Positions 1-9,792 of a stretch of DNA of 64,000 nucleotides are shown here, piece by piece. The notes beneath the pieces were generated by a model. That model worked only from the letters and a program-made list of their open reading frames with translations, did not search any database and was not told the origin of the DNA. The stretch comes from VRUE01 sp963730315. GTDB taxonomy: Bacteria; Actinomycetota; Thermoleophilia; Solirubrobacterales; 70-9. The stretch lies in the NCBI GenBank assembly GCA_963730315.1, contig CAVSRD010000016.1, forward strand, positions 1-64,000, in the 5' to 3' direction. The position numbers were made by a program, and so were the translations under genes. Position 1 is the stretch's first letter; each line of letters starts with the position of its first letter.

Positions 1-78
1 AAGACAGCACTTGAGGGATTCCACAGTTCCGGCGCAGATCGGGCTTGGCGCTGGCGTGATTGGCGCGACAATCGCGCG

Positions 79-894
79 ATGAGCTTGAGCGGAAAGACCG
101 CCGCGGTCACCGGCGGCGGCTCGGGGATCGGCGAGGCGACCTGCGTTCGCCTGGCTGCCGAGGGCGCCCGCGTCGCGGTGATCGACATCGACGAGCAGAG
201 CGCGGCGCTGACCGCGAAGCTCGCCGGGGACGGGCTGGCGGTGCTCGCCGACGTCAGTGACAGCGCCGCGGTCGACGCCGCCGTCGAGCGGATCGAGTCC
301 GAGCTCGGCCCGCTCGACGTCTGGGTCAACAACGCCGGCATCTCCGGCGGCGCCCACTCCGACCGGGTCAATCCCCGCGCCGAGGCGCAGATGGCCGAGA
401 TGGCGGCGGGCGAAGAGGTGACGACGGCGCTCGACGCGCTGGTGCGGATGAGCGACGAGGAGTGGCGGCGGATGCTCACGATCCACCTCGACGGCACCTT
501 CTACGGCACCCGCGCGGCCGCCCGGGCGATGGCTCCGCGCGGCAGCGGCACGATCGTCAACATGGCCTCGATCTGCGGCATCGAGGGCTGCACCGGCCAC
601 CCCCACTACTCGGCCGCCAAGGGCGGCATCCTCGCCTTCACCCGGACCGTCGCCAAGGAGCTGATCCAGCAGGGGATCCGGGTCAACGCGATCGCCCCCG
701 GCTTCGTCGACACCCAGCTGGTCAGCGGCTCGCTGACCGAGCCGCTGGTCGGCGCCGTCGCCGCCGGCACCCCGCAGGGACGGCTCGGGCGCCCCGAGGA
801 GATCGCGGCGACGATCGCCTTCCTCTGCTCCGAGGACGCCAGCTTCTTCGTCGGCGAGACCGTCAGCCCCAACGGCGGCTTCGTCACCGTCTGA
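79..894 (+). CDS. SDR-family NAD(P)-dependent oxidoreductase
   Basis: A 271-residue classical short-chain dehydrogenase/reductase. The Rossmann nucleotide-binding motif TGGGSGIG is at residues 11-18, NNAG near 86-89, and the catalytic YSAAK near 177 follows a serine-containing strand (MASICG). The length is normal for the family and the frame is intact. The family interconverts hydroxyl and keto groups with NAD(P)H; the substrate cannot be read from sequence. Its stop overlaps the start of the next gene (TGATG), so the two are translationally coupled and it probably serves the surrounding acyl-CoA pathway. There is no clear Shine-Dalgarno sequence before ATG 79; a 6-bp inverted repeat (63-77) abuts the start. 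Confidence 0.93.
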   Translation: MSLSGKTAAVTGGGSGIGEATCVRLAAEGARVAVIDIDEQSAALTAKLAGDGLAVLADVSDSAAVDAAVERIESELGPLDVWVNNAGISGGAHSDRVNPRAEAQMAEMAAGEEVTTALDALVRMSDEEWRRMLTIHLDGTFYGTRAAARAMAPRGSGTIVNMASICGIEGCTGHPHYSAAKGGILAFTRTVAKELIQQGIRVNAIAPGFVDTQLVSGSLTEPLVGAVAAGTPQGRLGRPEEIAATIAFLCSEDASFFVGETVSPNGGFVTV

Positions 895-2364
895 TGGCCG
901 AGATCAAGTTCATCGACCAGACCCTGCGCGACGGCCAGCAGAGCCTCTGGGGGATGCGGATGCGGGCCTGCCAGGCGACGCCGGCGCTGCCGCACCTCAA
1001 CGCGACCGGGTTCGACATCTGCGACCTCACCGGCGCCACCCTCTTCGTCGTCATGCTGCGCGAGTCCGGCGACGACCCCTGGGCGGCGCTCGACTGGCTG
1101 ATCCAGGGCCTGCCCGACACCGGCCACCGGGCCGGGATGCGGCCGGTCGCCGTCGGCAGCTTCGGCTTCGTCCCCGACTCGATGCTCGACCTCTGGGTCG
1201 AGACCCTGGTCAAGCACGGGATCCAGACAGCCACTGGCTCTTCGACTGCCTCTACGACATGCCGGTGATGAAGGCCAAGGCGGAAGCGATCCAGCGGGTC
1301 GGCGGCGAGGTCGTGCCGGCGATCATGTACGGGCTGACCGACCTCCACACCGACGAGTTCTTCGCCGACCGCGCCCGCGAAATGGCGAGCTGGGACGGGG
1401 TCAGGCGGATCTACGTCGAGGACGCGCCCGGGGTGCTGACGCCGGAGCGGGCGGCGACGCTGCTGCCGGCGCTGCAGGCGGCGACCCCCGGCGTCGAGCT
1501 CGAGCTGCCACGTCCACAACACGACCGGGCTGGCGCCGCTCGTCTACATGGAGGGGATCCGGGCCGGGATCGAGTACATCCACACCTGCTCGCTGCCGCT
1601 CGCCAACGGGCCCTCGCTGCCCTCGACCGAGGCGATGGTCGAGATCGTCGAGGAAATGGGGCACACCCACGGCCTCGACAAATCGCAGCTGAAGCCGGTC
1701 GCCGACCACTTCGAGCGCGAAGCGAAGCGGCTGGGCTGGGCGATCGGGCGTCCCCAACGAGTACCGGACGATGCCCTACCGCCACCAGCTGCCCGGGCGG
1801 CATGACCGGGACCCTGATCAACCAGCTGAACGAGTACGGGATGCCGGAGAAGTTCCCCGAGGTGATCGACGAGATCGTCCGCGTTCGCGAGGAGCTGGGG
1901 CAGCCGATCATGGCGACGCCGTTCTCGCAGTTCGTCGGCATCCAGGCGGTGCTCAACGTGGTGCTCGACGAACGCTACAAAGTCGTCCCCGAAGAAGTCC
2001 TCCACTACGCGCTCGGCCACTACGGGCCGCTGATGCGGCCCGGTCGAGCCCCACATCGCCGACAGGATCTTCTCCCAGCCGCGGGTCAAGGAGCTCGAAA
2101 AGTGGGAGCGCGACCAGACCACGGTCGCCGAATTCCGCGAGAAGCTCGGCAAGGGCCTCTCCGACGAGGAGCTGCTGCTGCGCTACTTCTGCCCCACCGA
2201 GCAGGTCGACAAGATGCTGGCCGGGCCGCCGCTGCGGACCGAGCCGCCGGCCCACTCGCGACCTCGGCGACCAGCTGATGCGGCTGATCGCCGAGGCCCA
2301 GGAGCGGCCGGTCGCCCAGCTCTCGCTCAGTCAGCCGGGGATCAAGATCGACCTGCGGCGCTGA
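894..2364 (+). pseudogene. HMGL/pyruvate-carboxylase-type carboxyltransferase, six frameshifts
   Basis: The product starts MAEIKFIDQTLRDGQQS, the TIM-barrel signature (DxTLRDGxQS) of HMG-CoA lyase-like carboxyltransferases such as pyruvate carboxylase subunit B, OadA or transcarboxylase 5S. A continuous protein of about 490 residues can be followed only by changing frame near 1228, 1507, 1750, 1792, 2041 and 2253. The later segments keep family features (HVHNTTGLAPLVYMEG, HQLPGGMTGTLINQLN). At five sites the break is one extra C or G in a short run; the first looks like a two-base insertion. No biotinyl domain is visible, so a separate carrier would be needed. The readable protein suggests sequence error rather than decay. 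ATG 894 overlaps the upstream stop. Confidence 0.8.
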
Positions 2365-2400
2365 CCGCGGCGCGCCCCGGCGGGCGCGCCGCGCAGGCGC

Positions 2401-3504
<1,104 letters not shown>

Positions 3505-3678
3505 CGCTCCTCCGTCGGTTGCGGCCGCCCCGCGCGGCCTTCCCTCTCCAGCCCCCTGTTCGACCATAGGCCGGGGCGGGAGGCCGCCGGGCGGCGCCGG
3601 CGCGCGGCGGTTTGAGTTCCTCCAAAGGCGCGGGCCGGCCGACGGGACCGCCCGCCGCCCGCGCCGTACCGTCAACAA

Positions 3679-3735
3679 CCCCGTTCCGCTGTTCCTTAGC
3701 GGCGCATGGGACGGCTAAGGAACAGCGGAACGGGG
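3679..3735. promoter_or_regulatory. 22-bp perfect inverted repeat, operator-like
   Basis: Arms 3679-3700 and 3714-3735 are perfect reverse complements around a 13-nt spacer. The element lies in the divergent promoter region of the deacetylase (minus) and the acyl-CoA dehydrogenase (plus), and its right arm ends 9 nt before ATG 3745. A regulator operator, or an RNA stem over the ribosome-binding region, are both possible. Confidence 0.5.
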
Positions 3736-3744
3736 GGTTTGACG

Positions 3745-4896
3745 ATGAAACGAGCGCTATTCGAAGACGAGCACGAATGGTTCCGCGAGTCGGTCGCGAC
3801 CTTCGTCGACCGCGAGCTGATGCCGAACCGCGAGCGCTTCCGCGAGCAGCGCCTGATCGACCGCGAGGCCTGGACGGCGGCCGGCGAGGCGGGGTTCCTC
3901 GGGCTCGGCGTGCCGGCCGAGCTCGGCGGCAGCGGCGTCGAGGACTTCCGCTTCAACGCGATCTTCGGCGAGGAGCTGGCCCGCGCCGGCTTCGCCTACA
4001 GCTCCAGCTTCGGGATCCAGACCGACGTCGTCGCTCCCTACCTGCTGCGGCTGACCGACGACGAGCAGAAGGCGCGCTGGCTGCCGGGGTTCGCCAGCGG
4101 CGAGCTGATCTCGGCGATCGGGATGACCGAGCCGGCCGCCGGCTCCGACCTGAAGGGGATCCAGTCGACCGCGCGGCGCGACGGCGACGGCTGGCGCCTC
4201 TCCGGCAGCAAGACCTTCATCACCAACGGCTACAACGCCGACCTGGTCGTCGCCGCGGCGCAGACGCCGGACCCGGGCGGGATCAGCCTCTTCGTCGTCG
4301 AAGCCGGGATGGACGGCTTCAGCCGCGGCAACAAGCTGAACAAGCTCGGCCAGCACGAAGCCGACACCGCCGAGCTCTTCTTCGACGAGGTCGCGATCCC
4401 GGCCGCGAACCTGATCGGCGAGCCGGGACGGGGGATGAGCCAGATGATGGCCCACCTCGCCCAGGAGCGGCTCAGCACCTCGGTCGTCAACGTCGCCCAC
4501 GCGGCGAACGCGCTGCGGCTGACCCTCGAGTACGTCGGCGACCGGCGCGCCTTCGGCCGCTCGATCGGCAGCTTCCAGAACAGCCGCTTCGCGCTCGCCG
4601 AGGCCGACGCCGAGCTGGAGATGGCGCGCGTCTACGTCGACCGCTGCGTCGAGGCGCACGTCGCCGGCGAGCTGAGCGCGGTCGAGGCGGCGAAGGCGAA
4701 GCTGCTGACCTCCGAGATCCAGAACCGGGTGATCGACACCTGCCTGCAGCTGCACGGCGGCTACGGCTACATCGACGAGTACGAGGTCGCCCGCTCCTTC
4801 GTCGACGCCCGCATCACCCGCATCTGGGCGGGCACCAACGAGATCATGAAAGAGGTCATCGCCCGCTCGCTCGGGCTCGAAGAGCCGCGCGGCTGA
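3745..4896 (+). CDS. Acyl-CoA dehydrogenase
   Basis: A 383-residue FAD-dependent acyl-CoA dehydrogenase. The three-domain layout is recognisable: an N-terminal helical domain (DEHEWFRESVATFVDREL), the FAD/substrate-binding beta segment MTEPAAGSDLKG near residue 128, and a C-terminal domain with LQLHGGYGYIDEYEVAR and WAGTNEIMKEVIARSLG. The family introduces an alpha,beta double bond into acyl-CoA and passes electrons to ETF. Length and motifs are normal. It sits alone between two perfect long inverted repeats, one at its start and one beginning on its stop codon. The neighbouring carboxylase and MaoC suggest branched-chain or dicarboxylic acyl-CoA catabolism, which is an inference. Confidence 0.94.
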   Translation: MKRALFEDEHEWFRESVATFVDRELMPNRERFREQRLIDREAWTAAGEAGFLGLGVPAELGGSGVEDFRFNAIFGEELARAGFAYSSSFGIQTDVVAPYLLRLTDDEQKARWLPGFASGELISAIGMTEPAAGSDLKGIQSTARRDGDGWRLSGSKTFITNGYNADLVVAAAQTPDPGGISLFVVEAGMDGFSRGNKLNKLGQHEADTAELFFDEVAIPAANLIGEPGRGMSQMMAHLAQERLSTSVVNVAHAANALRLTLEYVGDRRAFGRSIGSFQNSRFALAEADAELEMARVYVDRCVEAHVAGELSAVEAAKAKLLTSEIQNRVIDTCLQLHGGYGYIDEYEVARSFVDARITRIWAGTNEIMKEVIARSLGLEEPRG

Positions 4897-4944
4897 TCGA
4901 GGTCTGCGTTTCCGTGCCATAGGCACGGAAACGCAGACCTCGAT
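4896..4944. terminator. 23-bp perfect hairpin, probable bidirectional terminator
   Basis: Arms 4896-4918 and 4922-4944 are perfectly complementary around a 3-nt loop. The hairpin starts on the last base of the acyl-CoA dehydrogenase stop and ends 15 nt before the convergent MaoC gene ends. There is no T-run, so termination is inferred from position and stem strength. Confidence 0.65.
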
Positions 4945-4959
4945 CTGAGGCGACGGGCC

Positions 4960-5478
4960 TCAGGCGGGGCGGCGGCGCATCAGGGCGGCGCGGTTGCATA
5001 GGGCGACGAGCTCGTCGCGCTGGTTGAAGCCGCGGTGCTCGAAGTGGACGATGCCGGCGTCCGGGCGCGAGCTCGAGGCGCGGGCGGCGGTCACGGTCGT
5101 CTCGGCGTGCAGGGTGTCGCCGTGGAAGAGCGGCGCCGGGAACTCGACCTTCTCGAAGCCGAGGTTGGCGACCGTGGTGCCGAGGGTCAGCTCGTAGACG
5201 GTCAGCCCGACCAGCAGGCCGAGGGTGAAGAGGCTGTTGACGAGCCGCTCGCCGAACTCGGTCTGGGCCGAGAACTCGGCGTCGAGGTGCAGCGGCTGCG
5301 GGTTCATCGTCATCGTCGAGAACAGCGTGTTGTCGGCCTCGGTGATCGTGCGGGCGACGGCGTGGCGGACGACGAGGCCCTCGGGCAGATCCTCGAACCA
5401 GCGCCCGGAGGCGGGACGCTCGGCGGGGGCGCCCGCGCCGGCGCTGTCGGGGGAGGCGCTGTCGGGACGGTCGCTCAT
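4960..5478 (-). CDS. MaoC-like (R)-specific enoyl-CoA hydratase/dehydratase
   Basis: A 172-residue hot-dog-fold protein of the MaoC family. The opening FEDLPEGLVVRHAVARTITEADNTLF resembles the family entry into the fold; NPQPLHLDAEFSAQT contains the hydratase-type Asp/His region, and FHGDTLHAETTV follows. MaoC enzymes hydrate 2-enoyl-CoA, and some act on mesaconyl- or itaconyl-CoA. Its ATG overlaps the stop of the upstream carboxyltransferase, so it is the second gene of a minus-strand operon. With the CitE-like lyase next door the pair resembles itaconyl/mesaconyl-type hydration plus cleavage; that pathway assignment is speculative. Confidence 0.88.
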   Translation of the reverse strand: MSDRPDSASPDSAGAGAPAERPASGRWFEDLPEGLVVRHAVARTITEADNTLFSTMTMNPQPLHLDAEFSAQTEFGERLVNSLFTLGLLVGLTVYELTLGTTVANLGFEKVEFPAPLFHGDTLHAETTVTAARASSSRPDAGIVHFEHRGFNQRDELVALCNRAALMRRRPA

Positions 5479-6991
5479 ACCGGGAAGGCTCCATGGTGAC
5501 GGCCGGCGGGGCGGCGCTGCCAGCCGGCGGCGGCGGCGAGCCGGCGCTCGAGCTCGCCGCGCAGCTGCTCGGGCGCGACCACGGCCTCGATCAGCAGCTC
5601 GCTGGCCAGCCGCGTCGCCTCCAGCTCCGGCTCGTACTCGGCGACCCGCTCGGCGACGAAGCGGGCGCGCTCCTCGCGATCCTCGATCCCTCGATCTTCT
5701 TCGCGTAGACGGCGTTGACCGCCGCCTCGCCGGCCATCGCCCCGATTTGGGCGCCCTCCAGCGCGATCGTCGCCCGCGGCTCGAAGCCCGGGCTCGACAT
5801 CGCGTAGTAGCCGGCGGCGAAGGCCTTGCGCAGGACGACGCAGAAGCGCGGCACCTCGGCGCTCGCCATCGCCGCCACCATCTTGGCGCCGTGGCGGATG
5901 ATCCCCTGGCGCTCGACCGCCGAGCCGATCATGAAGCCGGGGATGTCGCAGAGGAAGAGCAGCGGCAGGTTGAAGGCGTCGCAGAGCGAGATGAAGCGGG
6001 CGGCCTTGTCGGCCGAGTCGACCTGGATCGCGCCGGCGCCGACCAGCGGCTGGTTGGCGACGATGCCGACGGCGGCGCCGTCGAGGCGGGCGAAGCCGAC
6101 GACGATCTCCTGCGCCCAGCGTGCCTTGACCTCGAAGAAGCTGCCGGCGTCGGCGAGGCGCTCGATCACCGCGCGGACGTCGTAGCCGGCGCGCGGGTTG
6201 TCGGGAATGACGCCCTCCCACTCGCCGGCGGCGGGGGGCCGCGGCGGCGCCGCGGCTGGGCGCTCCTCCCAGCTGCCCGGCAGGTAGGAGAAGAAGGCGC
6301 GGGCGGCGGCGATCGCCTCGGCGTCGTCGGCGCAGAGCTGGTCGCCGAGGCCGGAGACGGCGGTGTGCATCGCGGCGCCGCCCATCTCCTCCAGCGAGAC
6401 GACTTCGCCGATCGCCTTGGCGGCGATGCGGGGGGAGGCGAGGAACATCGAGGCGTTGCCGTCGACCATCGCCACCCAGTCGCAGAAGGCGGGCATGTAG
6501 GCGCCGCCGGCGGCCGAGGGGCCGAACAGGCAGCAGACCTGCGGCACCCGGCCGCTGAGCCGGACCTGGAGGTGGAAGACGCGGGCGGCGCCGCGGTGGC
6601 CGGCGTGGAAGCCGAGCTGGTCGGTGAGGCGGCCGCCGGCCGAGTCGACGAGGTAGAAGACCGGCAGCAGGTCGCGGTCGGCGCGTTCGAGCAGGCGGAT
6701 CTGCTTCTCGACCGTGCGCCGGCCCCAGGAGCCGGCCTTGACCGTCGGATCGTGGGCGACGACGCCGACCGGGCGGCCGTCGATGCTGCCGCTGCCGGTG
6801 AGGACGGCATCGGCCGGCAGCTCCTCGTCGAGGGCGCTGGCGAGGAGGCCGTCCTCGACGAAGGAGCCGGGGTCGAGCAGCAGCTCGAGGCGCTCGCGCA
6901 CCGGCAGCTTGGTGCCGAGCCGGGAGCGGTCGCCGCCGGCCAGGGCGCGCTCTGTCAGTTCCTCCAGACTTCGACTCTTCGGTCGAATCAC
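5475..6991 (-). CDS. Acyl-CoA carboxylase carboxyltransferase (beta) subunit, frameshifted near 5690
   Basis: About 505 residues of the biotin-dependent carboxyltransferase beta-subunit family (propionyl-, methylcrotonyl- or geranyl-CoA carboxylase type). Crotonase-fold features include FYLVDSAGGRLTDQ, CCLFGPSAAGGAYMPAF and the second-half LFLCDIPGFMIGSAVE. It transfers carboxyl from carboxybiotin to acyl-CoA and needs an alpha/biotin subunit that is not in this window. Start GTG 6991 gives VIRPKSRSLEELTE. Close to the C-terminus (after VYAKKIE) the frame breaks; the tail REERARFVAERVAEYEPELE continues in another frame to a stop at 5475. A one-base sequence error is likely. It heads the operon with MaoC. 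Confidence 0.85.
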
Positions 6992-6995
6992 AGGC

Positions 6996-7006
6996 GATAC
7001 GGTATC
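6996..7006. promoter_or_regulatory. Perfect palindrome in divergent promoter, possible TetR operator
   Basis: GATAC-G-GTATC lies in the 114-bp region between the minus-strand carboxylase (start 6991) and the plus-strand lyase (start 7106). A TetR regulator is encoded at the end of the lyase operon, so autoregulation is plausible. This rests on one site only. Confidence 0.35.
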
Positions 7007-7105
7007 TCGCCTAGATATGGATGGATACGCGAGAACTTCGACCGGTTGGTCTAACTCCAGGGCCGGGCGCGCGAGGCGTGGCGCCGGCCCGCGGAGCGGG
7101 CGCTG

Positions 7106-7927
7106 ATGCGCAGCGTGCTGTTCGCCGGCGCGACCCGGCCCGACCTCGTCGCCAAGCTTGGCCGCAGTGGGCCGGACGCGGTCGTCGTCGACCTCGAGGA
7201 CGCGGTGCCGGACGAGGCGAAGGCGCAGGCGCGGGCGGCGCTGCCGGACCTGGTCGCCTCGATCGCTGACGGGCCGCGGGTCTTCGTCCGCGTCAACGCG
7301 CCGCGCAGCGAGTGGTTCGCGGAGGACCTCGAGGCCGCCGCGGCGCTGGCGGGCATCGCCGGCGTCGTCGTCCCCAAGACCGAGGCGGTCGAGGACCTGC
7401 TCTGGGCGCGCGACGCGCTGCCCGACGGGGCCGAGCTGTTCGCCGGGCTGGAGTCGGCGCGCGGCGTCGCCGAGTGCGAGCGGATCCTCGCCGCGGTCGC
7501 GCCGGCCGCCGCCTACTTCGGCGCCGAGGACTACGTCGCCGACCTCGGCGGGCGGCGCACCGCCACCGGCGAGGAGGTGCTCTACGCGCGCTCGCGGGTG
7601 GCGCTGGCGGCGCGGCTGGCCGGGGTCAGCGCGATCGACCAGGTCGTGGTCGACTTCCGCGACGACGCCGCCTTCGAGCGCGACGCCGCGGCCGGGCGGG
7701 CGCTCGGCTACCGCGGCAAGCTCTGCGTCCATCCCTCGCAGGTGCCGCTCGCCAAGGCCGCGTTCGGCGCCAGCGCCGAGGAGCTGGAGCGGGCGCGGGC
7801 GCTGCTCGCGGCCTGGGAGGAGGGGGCGGCGCGCGGCGTCGCCGCCGTCGAGTTCGAGGGCGCGATGGTGGACGGACCGGCGCTGCGGATGGCGCGCGAG
7901 ACGATCGAACGAGGAGGAGAGCGATGA
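7106..7927 (+). CDS. HpcH/HpaI aldolase/citrate lyase family (CitE-like) lyase
   Basis: A 273-residue TIM-barrel lyase. Characteristic stretches are VVVDLEDAVPDEAK (metal/substrate region), RVFVRVNAPRSEWF with the family Arg, VVVPKTEAVED, GLESARGV, FGAEDYVADLGG (acidic metal ligands) and GKLCVHPSQVPLAKAAF. Family members cleave malyl-CoA, beta-methylmalyl-CoA or citramalyl-CoA. The length fits stand-alone CitE-like enzymes. It is the first gene of a plus-strand operon with an acyl-CoA dehydrogenase (ATGA overlap) and a TetR regulator (TGATG overlap), divergent from the carboxylase/MaoC operon. The exact acyl-CoA substrate is undetermined. Confidence 0.9.
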   Translation: MRSVLFAGATRPDLVAKLGRSGPDAVVVDLEDAVPDEAKAQARAALPDLVASIADGPRVFVRVNAPRSEWFAEDLEAAAALAGIAGVVVPKTEAVEDLLWARDALPDGAELFAGLESARGVAECERILAAVAPAAAYFGAEDYVADLGGRRTATGEEVLYARSRVALAARLAGVSAIDQVVVDFRDDAAFERDAAAGRALGYRGKLCVHPSQVPLAKAAFGASAEELERARALLAAWEEGAARGVAAVEFEGAMVDGPALRMARETIERGGER

Positions 7928-9099
7928 GTGTGAGCGCAGAGGGAGCCGCGACCGCGGCGAGCTTCGACCTGGACGACGACCACCGCGACTTCCGCGAGGT
8001 CTGCCGCAGCTTCGTCGTCCGCGAGCTGGCGCCGCGGGTGCGCGAGGCGGAGGCGGCGGGCACCTTCCCGGCCGACCTCTGGCCGGCGCTGGCGGCGGCC
8101 GGGCTGCTCGGCATCAACCACCCGGAGGAGTACGGGGGCAGCGGCGGCGGCGTGCTGGCGCTGGCGATCCTCTCCGAGGAGCTGGCGCGGGCCTCGGGCG
8201 GGCTGGCGATCACGCCGCTGGTCAGCTCCTACATGGCGGGGCCGCACCTGGCGCGCTACGGCAGCGAGGAGCAGAAGGAGCGCTGGCTGGCGCCACTGCT
8301 GGCGGGCGAGTGCGTGGCGGCGATCGCGGTGACCGAGCCGGGCGCGGGTTCCGACGTCGCCGGGATCGCGACCACGGCGCGCGCGGGCGAGGACGGCTTC
8401 CTCCTGCGCGGGACGAAGATGTTCATCACCAACGCCGGCCTCGCCGACGTCATCGTCGTCGCCGCCAAGACCGACCCGGAGGCGGGCCACCGCGGGATCA
8501 CGACCTTCCTGGTCGAGCGCGGGGCGGAGGGGATGAGCCTCAGCGAGCCGCTGGAGAAGCTCGGCTGGCACGCCTCCGACACCCGCGAGATCGTCTTCGA
8601 CGACTGCTTCGTGGCGGCGGAGGCGGTGCTCGGCGAGCCGGGACGGGGCTTCCACCAGATCATGGAGGCCTTCCAGGTCGAGCGGATCTCGCTGGCCGGG
8701 ATGGCGGTCGGGCTCGGGCAGGCGGCGCTCGACGAAGCCGTGGCCCACGCCCGCGAGCGGCGCACCTTCGGGGTGGCGCTGAGCGGTCACCAGACGATTC
8801 GCCACCGGCTCGCCGCGGCGGCGGCGGAGCTGGAAGCGGCGCGGACGCTCACCTACCAGGCGGCGGCGCGTTGGGACTCCGGCCACCCCGAGGCGGCGAG
8901 CACGACGGCGATGGCGAAGCTGGTGGCGCCGCGGATCGCCTCGCACGTGGTGGACGAGGCGCTGCAGGTCTTCGGCGGCTACGGCTTCATCGAGGAGACG
9001 CCGGTGGCGATGCACTACCGCGACGCGCGCATCCTGCGGATCGGCGGCGGCACCGACGAGGTGCAGCTGGAGATCCTCGCCAAGCGCATGGGGCTCTGA
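7924..9099 (+). CDS. Acyl-CoA dehydrogenase
   Basis: A 391-residue flavin acyl-CoA dehydrogenase, the second in the window. Motifs include AVTEPGAGSDVAGI (FAD/substrate loop), GTKMFITNAGLADV, ERRTFGVALSGHQTIRHRLA, QVFGGYGFIEETPVAMHYRDARI and a C-terminal GGGTDEVQLEILAKRMGL. ATG 7924 overlaps the lyase stop. It differs enough from the 3745 gene (GGGTDE instead of AGTNE) to suggest another chain or branching specificity. Transfer of electrons to ETF and the quinone pool is family knowledge; specificity is not readable. Confidence 0.94.
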   Translation: MSVSAEGAATAASFDLDDDHRDFREVCRSFVVRELAPRVREAEAAGTFPADLWPALAAAGLLGINHPEEYGGSGGGVLALAILSEELARASGGLAITPLVSSYMAGPHLARYGSEEQKERWLAPLLAGECVAAIAVTEPGAGSDVAGIATTARAGEDGFLLRGTKMFITNAGLADVIVVAAKTDPEAGHRGITTFLVERGAEGMSLSEPLEKLGWHASDTREIVFDDCFVAAEAVLGEPGRGFHQIMEAFQVERISLAGMAVGLGQAALDEAVAHARERRTFGVALSGHQTIRHRLAAAAAELEAARTLTYQAAARWDSGHPEAASTTAMAKLVAPRIASHVVDEALQVFGGYGFIEETPVAMHYRDARILRIGGGTDEVQLEILAKRMGL

Positions 9100-9725
9100 T
9101 GGCGGCGGGGGGGCGCGGCGGCGCGGTGCTCGGCGAGCGGGTGGCGCTGCGCAAGGAGGCGCGCCGGCGCGAGGTGCTGGCGGCGGCGGTCGCGGTCTTC
9201 TCCGAGCGCGGCTACCGGGCGAGCGCGATGAGCGACGTCGCCGCGGCGGTGGGGATGGGCAAGGCCTCGCTCTACCACTACGTCGGCTCCAAGGAGGAGA
9301 TCCTGGTCGAGCTCTACGAGGAGGTGCTGCGCGAGAACGTGATCGCCGCCCGCCGCATCGCCGACTCGGACCGCAGCGCCCTCGAGGCCCTGCGTGAGCT
9401 GCTCGCCGACCGCGTCGCCTACACCTGCCGCAACCGCGACCTCCTGCGCGTCTTCTTCGAGGAGGAGGCCGAGCTGCCGCCCCGCCACCAGGCCCGCCTC
9501 CTCGCCTCCCGCCGCGAGTACGAGCAGACCCTCCAGGACCTCCTCGCCCGCGGCGTCGAGGCCGGCGAGCTCACCCTGCCGACGACGCCGACCATCTTCG
9601 CCAACACCGCCCTCGGGGCGGCCAACTGGACCTACAAGTGGTTCCGCCCCGACGGCCCGCTCACCCCCGAGCAGCTCGGCGCCCAGATCGCCGACATCCT
9701 CCTCGCCGGCCTGCGCCCCGCGTAG
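9099..9725 (+). CDS. TetR/AcrR-family transcriptional regulator
   Basis: A 208-residue regulator. The N-terminal TetR helix-turn-helix spans about residues 20-66 (REVLAAAVAVFSERGYRAS, MSDVAAAVGMGKASLYHYV, GSKEEILVELYEEV). The rest is the helical ligand/dimer domain, likely binding an acyl-CoA or similar effector, ending in EQLGAQIADILLAGLRP as FadR/KstR-like TetRs do. It overlaps the acyl-CoA dehydrogenase stop and probably controls this cluster, possibly through the palindrome at 6996-7006. Start ATG 9099 fits the coupling. Confidence 0.92.
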   Translation: MAAGGRGGAVLGERVALRKEARRREVLAAAVAVFSERGYRASAMSDVAAAVGMGKASLYHYVGSKEEILVELYEEVLRENVIAARRIADSDRSALEALRELLADRVAYTCRNRDLLRVFFEEEAELPPRHQARLLASRREYEQTLQDLLARGVEAGELTLPTTPTIFANTALGAANWTYKWFRPDGPLTPEQLGAQIADILLAGLRPA

Positions 9726-9792
9726 GGCGAGGACCCGAGGGCGGGCGATCGGCGGCGGTGGGCACGCCGACGACCTCAGCACGCCGAGCCTG

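Noticed and set aside
894..2364. Programmed multiple +1 frameshifting in the carboxyltransferase
   Set aside because: Six sites in 1.5 kb with no common slippery sequence; extra bases sit in ordinary G/C runs, so sequence error is simpler.
5225..7054. Plus-strand 609-codon open frame
   Set aside because: Shadow of the MaoC and carboxyltransferase genes, which have clear family motifs on the other strand.
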